NCBI GenBank assembly: GCA_050313995.1
Contig: JBNPMM010000001.1
Length of the DNA stretch: 64,000 bases
Reading direction: 5' to 3' (one strand)
Source: JAUMWX01 sp023394215
Lineage (GTDB): Bacteria; Bacillota; Clostridia; Tissierellales; Peptoniphilaceae
The notes beneath the pieces are model-generated. The model made no database searches. It was not told where the DNA came from and saw only the letters and a program-made list of their open reading frames with translations. Of this stretch, positions 25,097 to 33,369 are shown piece after piece. Position numbers and translations under genes: made by a program. Position 1 is the first letter of the stretch. Every line of letters starts with the position of its first letter.

Positions 25097-26482
25097 ATGT
25101 TTACATTTAATTTAGAAAGTTGTTCATATAATAAAATACATTTTATAGGTATAGGCGGGGTCAGCATGAGCGGTATAGCCCTACTTTTAAGCAAGAAAGG
25201 CTTTGAAATCTCCGGTTCCGACAGGAGCGAAACCGACTACCTTGCCCCCCTTAGGGAAGCAAATATAAAGATATACATAGGACAAAGAAAAGAAAATATA
25301 AAGGATCAGGATCTATTTGTTTATACCGATGCAATTTTACCGGATAATGAAGAGCTTATTGCAGCAAAGGCAACAGGCAAACCTACCGTTACAAGGGGTG
25401 TATTTTTAGGGGCCCTTATGAGAAATTACTCAAGATCCATAGCTGTATCAGGCTCTCATGGGAAGTCAACAGTCACATCAATGATTGCAAAGATTTTAGT
25501 AGGTTCGGATCAAGATGCCTCAATACTGATCGGAGGACTTTTAGATGAAATAGACGGCAATGTTAAAGTAGGTTCAAATGATATTTTACTTACTGAAGCT
25601 TGTGAATTCAAAGGAAATATCCTACACTACTATCCTGCTACTGTAGTCATCCTTAATATTGACGAAGACCACCTTGATTATTATAAAGATCTTAACCATA
25701 TAGTAGAAACCTTTATAGGATATATGAAAAATCTTGATGAATTTTCCAAGGCCATTATAAACATTGACGACAAAAACACTCATAGACTTTTGAGCCACAT
25801 TAAAGGGGAAATCATAAGCTTCTCTATGGATAATCCTAAGGCTGATTATCATGTTGAAAGAATAAGTTATGACAAATCGGGAAATCCATCCTTCTCTCTT
25901 GTTATGAAGGACGGGTCTATAGAAGAATTCAAATTAAACGTTTTAGGCCACCACAACATATACAACGCTATAGCAGCTATAATTGCAGCATATGAAAACG
26001 GCATAAAACTTGATGTTATAAAAGAGGGCATAAAAAACTACAAGGCATTGCATAGAAGAATGGAAGTAGTCGGAGAGTACAACCAGGCTACCATAATGAC
26101 GGATTACGGTCATCATCCTGTAGAAATAAAAGCAACCCTTGCCACACTTAAACAAATAGCACAAAAAAAGATAATTTGCGTATTTCAGCCCCATACTTAT
26201 TCAAGAACAAAGGCGCTTTTAAACGATTTTTCCAAGTCTTTTTTTGATGCGGATGAAGTAATTGTCACAAAGATTTTTGCGGCGAGAGAAAAGTTTGATC
26301 CAAGTATAAAAAGTGAGGACTTGGTAGAAAAACTTCTGGAAAACGGCGTAAATGCAAGATATATAGAAGAATTCGATGAAGCTAAGGAATTTCTGCAAGC
26401 CCACCTGAATCCCGGAGAAATTTGTATAACCACCGGTTGTGGAAATCCCGATGTACTTGCAAAAATGATTGCACAAAAATAA
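25097..26482 (+). CDS. murC: UDP-N-acetylmuramate--L-alanine ligase
   Basis: Adds the first amino acid of the peptidoglycan stem peptide. 461 residues: FIGIGGVSMSGIALLL nucleotide fold at the N-terminus, ATP loop SGSHGKSTVTSM, central NIDEDHLDYYKD, and C-terminal MTDYGHHPVEIKATL and VFQPHTYSRTKAL. All Mur ligase domains are present and length is normal. Start ATG 25097 follows GGAAGGAAA. Divergent from the glmU-like operon, with 149 bp between them holding both promoters. Confidence 0.97.
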   Translation: MFTFNLESCSYNKIHFIGIGGVSMSGIALLLSKKGFEISGSDRSETDYLAPLREANIKIYIGQRKENIKDQDLFVYTDAILPDNEELIAAKATGKPTVTRGVFLGALMRNYSRSIAVSGSHGKSTVTSMIAKILVGSDQDASILIGGLLDEIDGNVKVGSNDILLTEACEFKGNILHYYPATVVILNIDEDHLDYYKDLNHIVETFIGYMKNLDEFSKAIINIDDKNTHRLLSHIKGEIISFSMDNPKADYHVERISYDKSGNPSFSLVMKDGSIEEFKLNVLGHHNIYNAIAAIIAAYENGIKLDVIKEGIKNYKALHRRMEVVGEYNQATIMTDYGHHPVEIKATLATLKQIAQKKIICVFQPHTYSRTKALLNDFSKSFFDADEVIVTKIFAAREKFDPSIKSEDLVEKLLENGVNARYIEEFDEAKEFLQAHLNPGEICITTGCGNPDVLAKMIAQK

Positions 26483-26589
26483 AATAAAAAACTACCGACA
26501 AAAATTCGAAACGCAACCCCAAAAACTATTTTCAAGTCAAGTTGGGTTTGCTTCAAATCCGTATTTTAAATTCGGTAGTTTATTTTATT
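26481..26589. terminator. long imperfect hairpin after murC
   Basis: AAAATAAAAAACTACCGA pairs with TCGGTAGTTTATTTT, enclosing further partial pairing (GCAACCCC/GGGTTTGC). Ends in an A/T tract. Probable murC terminator of unusual size. Confidence 0.55.
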
Positions 26590-26685
26590 TGAAAATTATA
26601 AATAAAATTTTACAATATTGTAGCAATTATTATATAAGATTTGCTTATATGATATAATAATACGAGATTTACAAAGGAGTTATAT

Positions 26686-27870
26686 ATGAAAATTGCGTTA
26701 TTTTCCGAAACCTATCCTCCTTACATAAACGGCGTAGCCACCCATGTGGCAATGCTTAAAGAGACCTTTGAAAAAATGGGTCATGAGGTATTGGTAATCA
26801 CAGTAGGAGCAGAAAAACAAAAAGATATAGAGATTAAGGACGGTGTCGTTTACGTACCCGGTATTCTTATAAAGAGAATCTACGGCTATAGATTGGCATC
26901 CCCTATCAGTCCTTCCAGGACTCAACTTGCCATAGATTTCAAGCCGGATATAGTTCATATTCACAATGAGTTCGGTATAGCCGAAACAGGCCTAAGAGTA
27001 GCAAAAAAGGAAAATCTGCCTATCATCTATACCCTTCATTCACAATATGATGAATTTATATACAACACAGGCATGAAATACATAAAAAAAGCTGCAGCAG
27101 AGATCACCCTGAAGTTTATACTGAGATTTGCCGATAATTCAGATGTGATAGTATCCCCTTCTCAAAAGGCCCAATACTATCTTGATAAGCAAAATGTAGA
27201 TAAAAAAGTTGTTGTTGTAGACAATGCTGTAGAATTCGCCCACTTTCAAACAAGCCCTGAAAAAGAAGCATTTAGAAAAGAATTTCGTGCAAAATACAAT
27301 TTATCGGATAAAACCAAGGCTTTTGTATTTGTTGGAAGAGTCTGCGGAGAAAAAGGTGTTAAAGAGCTTGTAGACAACTGGATTTACTCAAACTTTTCAA
27401 GAGAAGATGCCGTTTTATTTATAATAGGAAAGGGTCCTATATCAGAAGAAATCACCCAGTATGTCGAAGAAAAGGGCTGGTCCGACAGGATCATCATGTA
27501 TGGAGCGGTGCCTAATGTTGAAATCCATAAATACTTATATGCAATGGATTATTACACCACAGCTTCCCTATCTGAAATGCACTCCATATCAATGTTGGAG
27601 GCTATGGCATCAGGTCTTCCCGCACTCATAAAACTGGATCCTCCGAATAAGGACCAGATAGTTGAAGCTTTCAACGGCTTCCAATGGGACAGTCCTGAAG
27701 ATTTTAAAGAATTATTTACAAGAATAATAAATCTTTCAGAAGAAGATGCTAAACAATTGAAAGCCAATGTATTGAGATATTCCAGAGAAAATGACAATTT
27801 TGCTCAGGCAAAAAGACTTTTGGAAATATACGAAGAAGCAATCGAAAGAAAGAAAAAAGAAAATCTATAA
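26686..27870 (+). CDS. GT4 family glycosyltransferase
   Basis: A 394-residue GT-B glycosyltransferase, close in style to diacylglycerol glucosyltransferases of Firmicutes. It begins IALFSETYPPYINGVATHV and contains VHIHNEFGIAETGLRVAK, FVFVGRVCGEKGVKELVD and the EX7E signature SEMHSISMLEAMASGLP. It probably makes a membrane glycolipid, perhaps the anchor of lipoteichoic-type polymers, but the acceptor is not shown by sequence. A GATATAAT -10-like box lies about 30 bases upstream, and the start follows AAGGAG. Confidence 0.85.
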   Translation: MKIALFSETYPPYINGVATHVAMLKETFEKMGHEVLVITVGAEKQKDIEIKDGVVYVPGILIKRIYGYRLASPISPSRTQLAIDFKPDIVHIHNEFGIAETGLRVAKKENLPIIYTLHSQYDEFIYNTGMKYIKKAAAEITLKFILRFADNSDVIVSPSQKAQYYLDKQNVDKKVVVVDNAVEFAHFQTSPEKEAFRKEFRAKYNLSDKTKAFVFVGRVCGEKGVKELVDNWIYSNFSREDAVLFIIGKGPISEEITQYVEEKGWSDRIIMYGAVPNVEIHKYLYAMDYYTTASLSEMHSISMLEAMASGLPALIKLDPPNKDQIVEAFNGFQWDSPEDFKELFTRIINLSEEDAKQLKANVLRYSRENDNFAQAKRLLEIYEEAIERKKKENL

Positions 27871-27997
27871 AATCTACATCAATTTATGAATAAATACCAT
27901 TTTAATTTTTGATGCAAATTGAGTTTTACAGTAAAAATCCCTAAAAATGCGGATTTCTAAAGATAATATCTCCTAAATTTTTATTTTGAAAATTTAT

Positions 27998-28026
27998 TTG
28001 ACAAATTTTTTTTAACATTGTAATAT
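27998..28026 (+). promoter_or_regulatory. sigma-A promoter of uracil permease gene
   Basis: TTGACA (27998-28003), 17-bp spacer, TAATAT (28021-28026). The untranslated leader is only about 20 bases, leaving no room for a PyrR attenuator or purine riboswitch. Confidence 0.7.
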
Positions 28027-28054
28027 TAAAAAGATAAAATTTTAGGAGGTATTT

Positions 28055-29326
28055 ATGAGCACAGAAAAAGGTAAAAAAATCTACCAAGTCGATGAAAAAG
28101 TGCCGGCAAATTTAATGGTACCCTTAGCTCTTCAACACACATTTGCAATGTTCGGAGCTTCTATTTTGGTCCCTATATTATTCGGAATTAATTCAGGCAT
28201 AGTTTTATTGATGAACGGTATAGGTACACTACTTTTTATTTTTATTACAAAGAAAAAAGCACCTGCTTATTTGGGTTCAAGTTTTGCATTTTTAGCACCT
28301 GGCGGAGTTATTATTGCACAACAAGGTTTCCAATATGCTCAAGGTGCTTTTATTGCGATTGGACTTTTAGGATGTGTCGTTGCTTATATAATCTATAAAT
28401 TCGGCACAAAATGGATTGATATAGTTCTTCCGCCTGCCGCAATGGGAGCAGTAGTTGCCCTTATAGGTTTCGAACTTGCAAAAAATACGGTTACGGGCGG
28501 AGCAATAGGTGCAAACCTTATGACCGATACAGTTCAGGTGAAGGATTGGATAGTATTCCTTGCCACCCTTCTTACTGCCTTCTTCGGATCCGTTACTTTC
28601 AAGGGTTTCTTTTCAACTATCCCTATACTTATAGCGATAGTTGTGGGTTACATAGTTTCAGCCTTATTCGGTATGGTAGACTTTACACCCGTACTTGAAG
28701 CCAAGCTTTTCACTATACCAAACTTCCAAGCACCCGCATTTTCACTTGAAGCAATCATAACAATGCTTCCTGTAATACTTGTTATAACCTCTGAACACAT
28801 TTCCCATCAAGTAGTTACATCCAACATAGTAGGTAGGGATTTGATAAAAGATCCGGGATTACACAGATCAATATTTGCTGATAACTTCTCAACAGCCCTA
28901 TCAGGTTTAGTGGGCGGTGTTCCTACTACAACCTATGGAGAAAATATAGGCGTAATGGCAATTACAGGGGTTTATTCCGTAAGGGTTATAGGCGGTGCTG
29001 CTGTTATCTCAATTCTTATGGCATTCATAGGACCTTTAGCCGCTCTTATACAAACAATACCGGGAAATGTAATAGGAGGTGTAACTTTCCTTCTTTACGG
29101 TATGATAGGTACATCAGGTCTTAGACTTTTCGTAGACCAAAGGGTAGATTTCAGCAAAAGTGAAAATCTTGTACTTACTTCTATAATATTTATAGCCGGT
29201 TTATCAGGGCTACAAATCAAACTCGGCTCAATAAACCTAAGCGGCATGGTACTTGCATCAGTCGTAGCTGTTGTACTTAGCCTTGTTCTATATATTATTA
29301 AGAAAATCGGACTTTTTAACGAATAG
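28055..29326 (+). CDS. uraA: uracil-xanthine permease family transporter
   Basis: A 423-residue NCS2 transporter with about 12 to 14 membrane helices. Family motifs include LALQHTFAMFGASILVPIL at the N-terminus, FLAPGGVIIAQQGFQYAQGA, the substrate-site glutamate in VITSEHISHQVVTSNIVG, and GGVPTTTYGENIGVMAITG. Most like UraA/PyrP uracil:proton symporters, but xanthine transport is not excluded. Start follows TAGGAGG. A small Fe-S protein gene follows after four bases. Confidence 0.93.
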   Translation: MSTEKGKKIYQVDEKVPANLMVPLALQHTFAMFGASILVPILFGINSGIVLLMNGIGTLLFIFITKKKAPAYLGSSFAFLAPGGVIIAQQGFQYAQGAFIAIGLLGCVVAYIIYKFGTKWIDIVLPPAAMGAVVALIGFELAKNTVTGGAIGANLMTDTVQVKDWIVFLATLLTAFFGSVTFKGFFSTIPILIAIVVGYIVSALFGMVDFTPVLEAKLFTIPNFQAPAFSLEAIITMLPVILVITSEHISHQVVTSNIVGRDLIKDPGLHRSIFADNFSTALSGLVGGVPTTTYGENIGVMAITGVYSVRVIGGAAVISILMAFIGPLAALIQTIPGNVIGGVTFLLYGMIGTSGLRLFVDQRVDFSKSENLVLTSIIFIAGLSGLQIKLGSINLSGMVLASVVAVVLSLVLYIIKKIGLFNE

Positions 29327-29330
29327 AATT

Positions 29331-29546
29331 ATGAATGATAAAAATCAGGAAATAATGGATAAAATGACAAAAACCTGTACCTGCAAATCCATTTCCAAAT
29401 ATAAGTTTAAAAAACTCATAGCTGAAGGAAATGACAACCTTGTTAGTTTACAAAATCTTACAGGAGCCGGTACCGGTGCCTGCAAGGGCAGATATTGCAC
29501 GGACAGAATTTTGGAACTTATAGATCAATACTGGGAAAGCAGATAA
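29331..29546 (+). CDS. small BFD-like [2Fe-2S]-binding protein
   Basis: A 71-residue protein with CTCKSIS and GACKGRYC cysteine pairs, spaced as in the bacterioferritin-associated ferredoxin (Fer2_BFD) fold; a threonine-glycine loop (LTGAGTGACKG) fits the family. It starts four bases after the uracil permease stop and has no obvious ribosome site, so it is probably translated by re-initiation. Such domains usually serve as iron-sulfur modules of larger oxidoreductases; a stand-alone copy behind a nucleobase permease is odd. Confidence 0.75.
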   Translation: MNDKNQEIMDKMTKTCTCKSISKYKFKKLIAEGNDNLVSLQNLTGAGTGACKGRYCTDRILELIDQYWESR

Positions 29547-29559
29547 ACTTTCAAAAAAA

Positions 29560-29613
29560 GGCTCTAAAATTTTCACTAATATAGCCAAAAGCTTTAATGA
29601 AAATTTTAGAGCC
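29560..29613. terminator. 16-bp-arm hairpin between convergent genes
   Basis: GGCTCTAAAATTTTCA and TGAAAATTTTAGAGCC are perfect 16-bp arms around a 22-base loop. On the minus strand it is followed by TTTTTTT, making a strong stop for the YwlG-like gene; the plus side also has a T/A-rich tail. Confidence 0.8.
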
Positions 29614-29617
29614 TGTA

Positions 29618-30151
29618 TTATTTATAAACCGCCCTCTCTCCGCCTATTAACTTTGGTCTGGAAAATGCAGCCCTTATATGAGCCTCTCCCAATTTTCTTA
29701 CAGAAAGCCTCAAGGGTACGGCAACATGTTTTATATGCATGCCTATAAGCGTATCTCCTATATCGAGTCCCACATCAGCCTTTATAAATTCAACCATTAC
29801 AGGATCTTTCATATTTTCGTAAGCAGCCTTTGCAAAAGCTCCTCCGGCCTTTACCTTAGGAATAACCGAAACTATCTCCAAGTTCTTTTCTTCAGCCAGT
29901 CTTCTCTCCACTACAAGAGCCCTGTTCAGATGTTCACAGGCTTGACAAGCAAGAAAAATTCCCCTGTCCGATAAAAACTCATATGCAGTATCAAATATCT
30001 CCTTACCCACCGTCTCGCTCGAAGCCGTCCCTATGGATTTATTCAAAACTTCACTGGTAGAACAGCCTATAACAAAAACCTGTCCCTTTTTCATAGGGAC
30101 TTTTTCCATTATCTCCTTCAAAATAGAATTCAAATCGACTTTAATATCCAT
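29618..30151 (-). CDS. YwlG/DUF436 family protein
   Basis: A 177-residue protein of the TIGR01440 (DUF436, YwlG) family, found across Firmicutes. Typical blocks: VFVIGCSTSEVLNKSIGTAS, FLACQACEHLNRALVVER, VPKVKAGGAFA-type and DIGDTLIGMHIKHVAVPLR. The function of the family is not established. It ends two bases before... its start lies one base after the stop of the TRIC-like gene (30153), so the two are cotranscribed. Confidence 0.88.
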   Translation of the reverse strand: MDIKVDLNSILKEIMEKVPMKKGQVFVIGCSTSEVLNKSIGTASSETVGKEIFDTAYEFLSDRGIFLACQACEHLNRALVVERRLAEEKNLEIVSVIPKVKAGGAFAKAAYENMKDPVMVEFIKADVGLDIGDTLIGMHIKHVAVPLRLSVRKLGEAHIRAAFSRPKLIGGERAVYK

Positions 30152-30152
30152 A

Positions 30153-30806
30153 TCAACTCCTGTCCTGTGTTGCCTTGGGCAATTTCCATTTATATCTTAG
30201 AGCCAAAATACGAACAAAAATAATAAGGAAAATACAAATCAACATAGAAAACGCCACCTGTATATTTGTGTATCTCCTCATACAAAAATATACAAGTCCC
30301 CCTATGAGAGAGGCTGATGCGTATACATCCCTATCCAATATATAAGGCATCCTCAAAAGGAGAATATCTCTTATCATACCCCCGCCTACTCCGGTAATCA
30401 TACCTACAAAAATATATAAAACTCCGGAATTGTTAAGATTTTGATTGAAGGCTACATTCATACCGAGTACCGTAAAAACCGCCAAACCTATTGCATCAAG
30501 TATCATCAATGTATTTTCAAATATCTTGTTTACAGTTTTTGCCTTTACCTTTCCGCTCCTGTAAGCCAATATGAAAACAACCACCGAGCTTAACGCAGCA
30601 ATATATAGATATATAGGGTTTCTGAAGGCATTGGGAGGATGAATTCCCAAAACTAAATCCCTTACTATCCCCCCTCCCAATGCTGTAATACAGCTTAGGA
30701 TTAAGACTCCCAAAAAGTCCATCTTAGCCTTTATTGCTTCCAAGGCTCCCGCTATGGCAAAGGCAACTACACCTATTATTTCAAATGCAAAAATAAAATT
30801 GCTCAT
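30153..30806 (-). CDS. TRIC family cation channel (UPF0126)
   Basis: A 217-residue membrane protein with about seven helices. It carries the two glycine-rich inverted-repeat signatures of the trimeric intracellular cation channel family: ALGGGIVRDLVLG and GVGGGMIRDILL. Bacterial members conduct potassium or other cations, though their role in cells is unclear. Upstream of the YwlG-like gene on the same strand. Confidence 0.9.
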   Translation of the reverse strand: MSNFIFAFEIIGVVAFAIAGALEAIKAKMDFLGVLILSCITALGGGIVRDLVLGIHPPNAFRNPIYLYIAALSSVVVFILAYRSGKVKAKTVNKIFENTLMILDAIGLAVFTVLGMNVAFNQNLNNSGVLYIFVGMITGVGGGMIRDILLLRMPYILDRDVYASASLIGGLVYFCMRRYTNIQVAFSMLICIFLIIFVRILALRYKWKLPKATQDRS

Positions 30807-30848
30807 ACCATCCTCTTAAATAAACCTGTAATTATAGTTATCTATTCC

Positions 30849-31736
30849 TTAATCTCTGCCGGCTTGAGCAGCAAGTTCAAGCAACTCTTCTTCTGAAAAC
30901 TCATACTCATTTCCACAAAAATCACAAATAATATGAGCATGCCCATCCTCTTTTGCAATCTCCAACAAGTCTTTTTTTCCTATAGAAATAAGTCCTCTTG
31001 CCATCCTTTCCCTTGAGCAATGGCACTTGTAGAAAACCTCTTCCTTAGCCAAAATTTCCGGTTCAAAATCCGAAAAATAAAGATCCAAAATTTGCTCAGG
31101 ACTTAACCCCTCATCTATCAAATCTGAAACAGGTCTGAGTTCCTTTACCATAGCTTCAAGCTTTGTGATTGTTTCATCTAAAGCTCCCGGCATTACTTGG
31201 ACAAATATACCCCCTGCTGCCCTTATTGAAAGATCCTTATCAACCAAAACCCCCAAACTCACTATACTTGGAGTTTGTTCAGAGTAAAAGAAATAGTTGG
31301 CAAAATCTTCGGCAATTTCTCCGCTCACAATATTGGATAGACCTGTATAAGGCTCTTTCAAGCCTAAATCCTTTATTATGGCCATACTGCCGCTTACACC
31401 CACAAAGGCGGAAACATCAAGCTTACCCTGGTATTTTGACGGGGCATCGGCTTTTGGATTTTGAGCCGTTACTCTTACATTTCCACTACTGTCCGATATA
31501 GCCGTAAGTTTGCCCCCGACCCCGTTTCCGTCAAATCTTAGAGTCAAGGAATCATTCTTGGATTTTAAATCCAAGCCCATAATACTTGCCATTGTTGCAA
31601 GTCTACCCAAAGCCGCAGAAGCTGTGGCACTGGAGCCATGTCTATCTCGGATCTCCTGCACCATATTTGTCGTTTTTCCTATAAATATCCTGATAGACTT
31701 ATCTTTGTCTACAGCCCTTATTATATAATCTTTCAT
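30849..31736 (-). CDS. hslO: Hsp33 redox-regulated chaperone
   Basis: A 295-residue cytoplasmic chaperone activated by oxidation. N-terminal domain includes DRHGSSATASAALGRL and FDGNGVGGKLTAISDSSGNV. The C-terminal zinc switch has all four cysteines in the expected CXC and CXXC pattern (KCHCSRERMARGL, IICDFCGNEYEFSEEEL). Intact. Located between the CspA gene and the TRIC-like gene on the minus strand. Confidence 0.96.
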   Translation of the reverse strand: MKDYIIRAVDKDKSIRIFIGKTTNMVQEIRDRHGSSATASAALGRLATMASIMGLDLKSKNDSLTLRFDGNGVGGKLTAISDSSGNVRVTAQNPKADAPSKYQGKLDVSAFVGVSGSMAIIKDLGLKEPYTGLSNIVSGEIAEDFANYFFYSEQTPSIVSLGVLVDKDLSIRAAGGIFVQVMPGALDETITKLEAMVKELRPVSDLIDEGLSPEQILDLYFSDFEPEILAKEEVFYKCHCSRERMARGLISIGKKDLLEIAKEDGHAHIICDFCGNEYEFSEEELLELAAQAGRD

Positions 31737-31754
31737 AATTCTCCTAAAATATTT

Positions 31755-31777
31755 AAAGCCCCATATAATATGGGGCT
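31755..31777 (-). terminator. terminator of cspA
   Basis: AGCCCCAT-ATTAT-ATGGGGCT hairpin followed on the minus strand by TTAAATATTTT. It lies between cspA and hslO; the T tract is interrupted, so some read-through into hslO is possible. Confidence 0.7.
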
Positions 31778-31800
31778 ACTTCTACACTGAGCTATTTATA

Positions 31801-32004
31801 TTATAACTTAACTACATTAGAAGCTTGAGGGCCTTTTCCGCCTTCAACGATTTGGAATTCAACTTCTTGACCTTCATTTAAAGTCCTGAATTCTCCAGTA
31901 TCTTCTAAAGCAGAGAAGTGTACGAATACATCTTGTCCATCTTCAGTAGAAAGGAATCCATATCCTTTTGTTGCGTTGAACCATTTAACTGTTCCTTTAA
32001 CCAT
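31801..32004 (-). CDS. cspA: cold shock protein
   Basis: A 67-residue CspA-type single-strand nucleic acid-binding OB fold. RNP1-like KGYGFLSTEDG and RNP2-like VFVHFSAL are present, with GTVKWFNATKGYGF at the start. ATG 32004 after TTGGAGGAACAC is clearly the start; an 8-codon extension lacks a ribosome site. Monocistronic. Confidence 0.97.
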   Translation of the reverse strand: MVKGTVKWFNATKGYGFLSTEDGQDVFVHFSALEDTGEFRTLNEGQEVEFQIVEGGKGPQASNVVKL

Positions 32005-32079
32005 TGTGTTCCTCCAAAAAATAATCATAGACCGAAGTCTACCTTTTCAATATAACACACAATGAAAACTAATTCAACT

Positions 32080-32826
32080 TTATTTCTTAATACCCTTGCA
32101 GGCCTTAAATAAAATCCTTTGTGTTTTCCCTTCTTTATAAGCTTTGAAGTTGTCTTCATCAAAATATCTTATACTTTGAAAACCTATTTTTTCAAGCAGG
32201 GTCACTATCCTATCTATACTGTAATATCTCTCAGTCTGCCTCTCAATAATCCTCTCATATAAGCCGTTTTCATGCTTAACAAAAAAGTTAATGGTAAAAT
32301 CGATAAGATCTCCATCCATGCTGTTTTCCCAACTGTAAAAAATATTGTCCTTTTCATAAATCAAAGTATTATCTGCCAAAACTTCTTTCAACTTATAGCG
32401 AGAATTAATATCAAAAATAAATACCCCTTCATCTCTAAGCCCTTCATATACATCGGCAAAAAGTTTTTCCAACAATTTATCATCCTGTATATAGTTAATT
32501 ACATCAAGCAGACACACTACGGCGTCAAAACTGTAATCCTTGTATCTGAACTTATACATATCCTGCATAATAAGATTTACATTTCCCCTGTCTATAAGCT
32601 TTGGAAAAGCCTCATTAAGCATTTCTATTGAGTTATCAAAAGCAAGTATATCAAAGGAAGAAGCAGCCAACTTATCGGTCAAATTTCCGGTACCGCATGC
32701 TATTTCAAGCAAGTTTCCGGATTCAATCCCACTTTCCTTTAGAATTTTAAAAATATTATCAGCATATCTATCATAATCTATATCAAAAACCAATTTATCA
32801 TAAAGCTGTGAAAACTTATTATACAT
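32080..32826 (-). CDS. class I SAM-dependent methyltransferase
   Basis: A 248-residue methyltransferase. Motif I is LLEIACGTGNLTDKLA, followed by ILAFDNSIEMLNEA (acidic loop) and the post-motif FDAVVCLLDVINYI. The C-terminal half has the pattern seen in small Firmicute methyltransferases next to housekeeping genes. Substrate unknown. It follows hpt by eight bases on the same strand and is probably cotranscribed with valS and hpt. Confidence 0.85.
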   Translation of the reverse strand: MYNKFSQLYDKLVFDIDYDRYADNIFKILKESGIESGNLLEIACGTGNLTDKLAASSFDILAFDNSIEMLNEAFPKLIDRGNVNLIMQDMYKFRYKDYSFDAVVCLLDVINYIQDDKLLEKLFADVYEGLRDEGVFIFDINSRYKLKEVLADNTLIYEKDNIFYSWENSMDGDLIDFTINFFVKHENGLYERIIERQTERYYSIDRIVTLLEKIGFQSIRYFDEDNFKAYKEGKTQRILFKACKGIKK

Positions 32827-32834
32827 ACACTTTC

Positions 32835-33359
32835 CTAATCTTCAAAAGTAAAAATATATGGGCAGTTTCTATAGTGATTTCCGTAATTTAAACCGTAACC
32901 TACTATAAAAACATCTTCTATGGTCTTTCCTACAAAATCAGGGCTTATATCAACAAGCCTTCTTGAAGGTTTATCAAGCATTACCGCAGTCTTTATGGAT
33001 TTAGGATTTTTCCTGCTTATATGTCCGACTATTTCTTTCAAGGTATTGCCTGAATCACAAATATCATCAACTATGATTACATCCTTACCCTCCAAATTTT
33101 CCCTTACGTCAAATAGGATATCAACCTTGCCGGATGTGACTTCTCCATCATCCCCGTAACTTGAAGTCGTCATAAAGTCAATCACTACAGGAAGGCTTAT
33201 CTCCCTGCAAAGATCCGCTGCAAATACAAAACTTCCCCTAAGCAAAGATATTAAAACCACTTCTCCGTCATAAGATTCATTTATCTTTTTTCCAACTTCT
33301 TTAACTATTTCCTTTATTTCTTCTCTGTTTAAAAGTACAGATTCTCTTTTTTCTGCCAT
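32835..33359 (-). CDS. hpt: hypoxanthine phosphoribosyltransferase
   Basis: A 174-residue purine salvage enzyme joining hypoxanthine or guanine to PRPP. Signature PRPP loop VIIVDDICDSGNTL, SLLRGSFVFAADL, DFMTTSSYG and the C-terminal VFIVGYGLNYGNHYRN are all present. The gene follows valS after ten bases. Confidence 0.96.
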   Translation of the reverse strand: MAEKRESVLLNREEIKEIVKEVGKKINESYDGEVVLISLLRGSFVFAADLCREISLPVVIDFMTTSSYGDDGEVTSGKVDILFDVRENLEGKDVIIVDDICDSGNTLKEIVGHISRKNPKSIKTAVMLDKPSRRLVDISPDFVGKTIEDVFIVGYGLNYGNHYRNCPYIFTFED

Positions 33360-33369
33360 AACCCTTCCC

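Noticed and set aside
27871..28054. Riboswitch or PyrR attenuator before the uracil permease
   Set aside because: The promoter at 27998-28026 leaves a leader of only about 20 bases.
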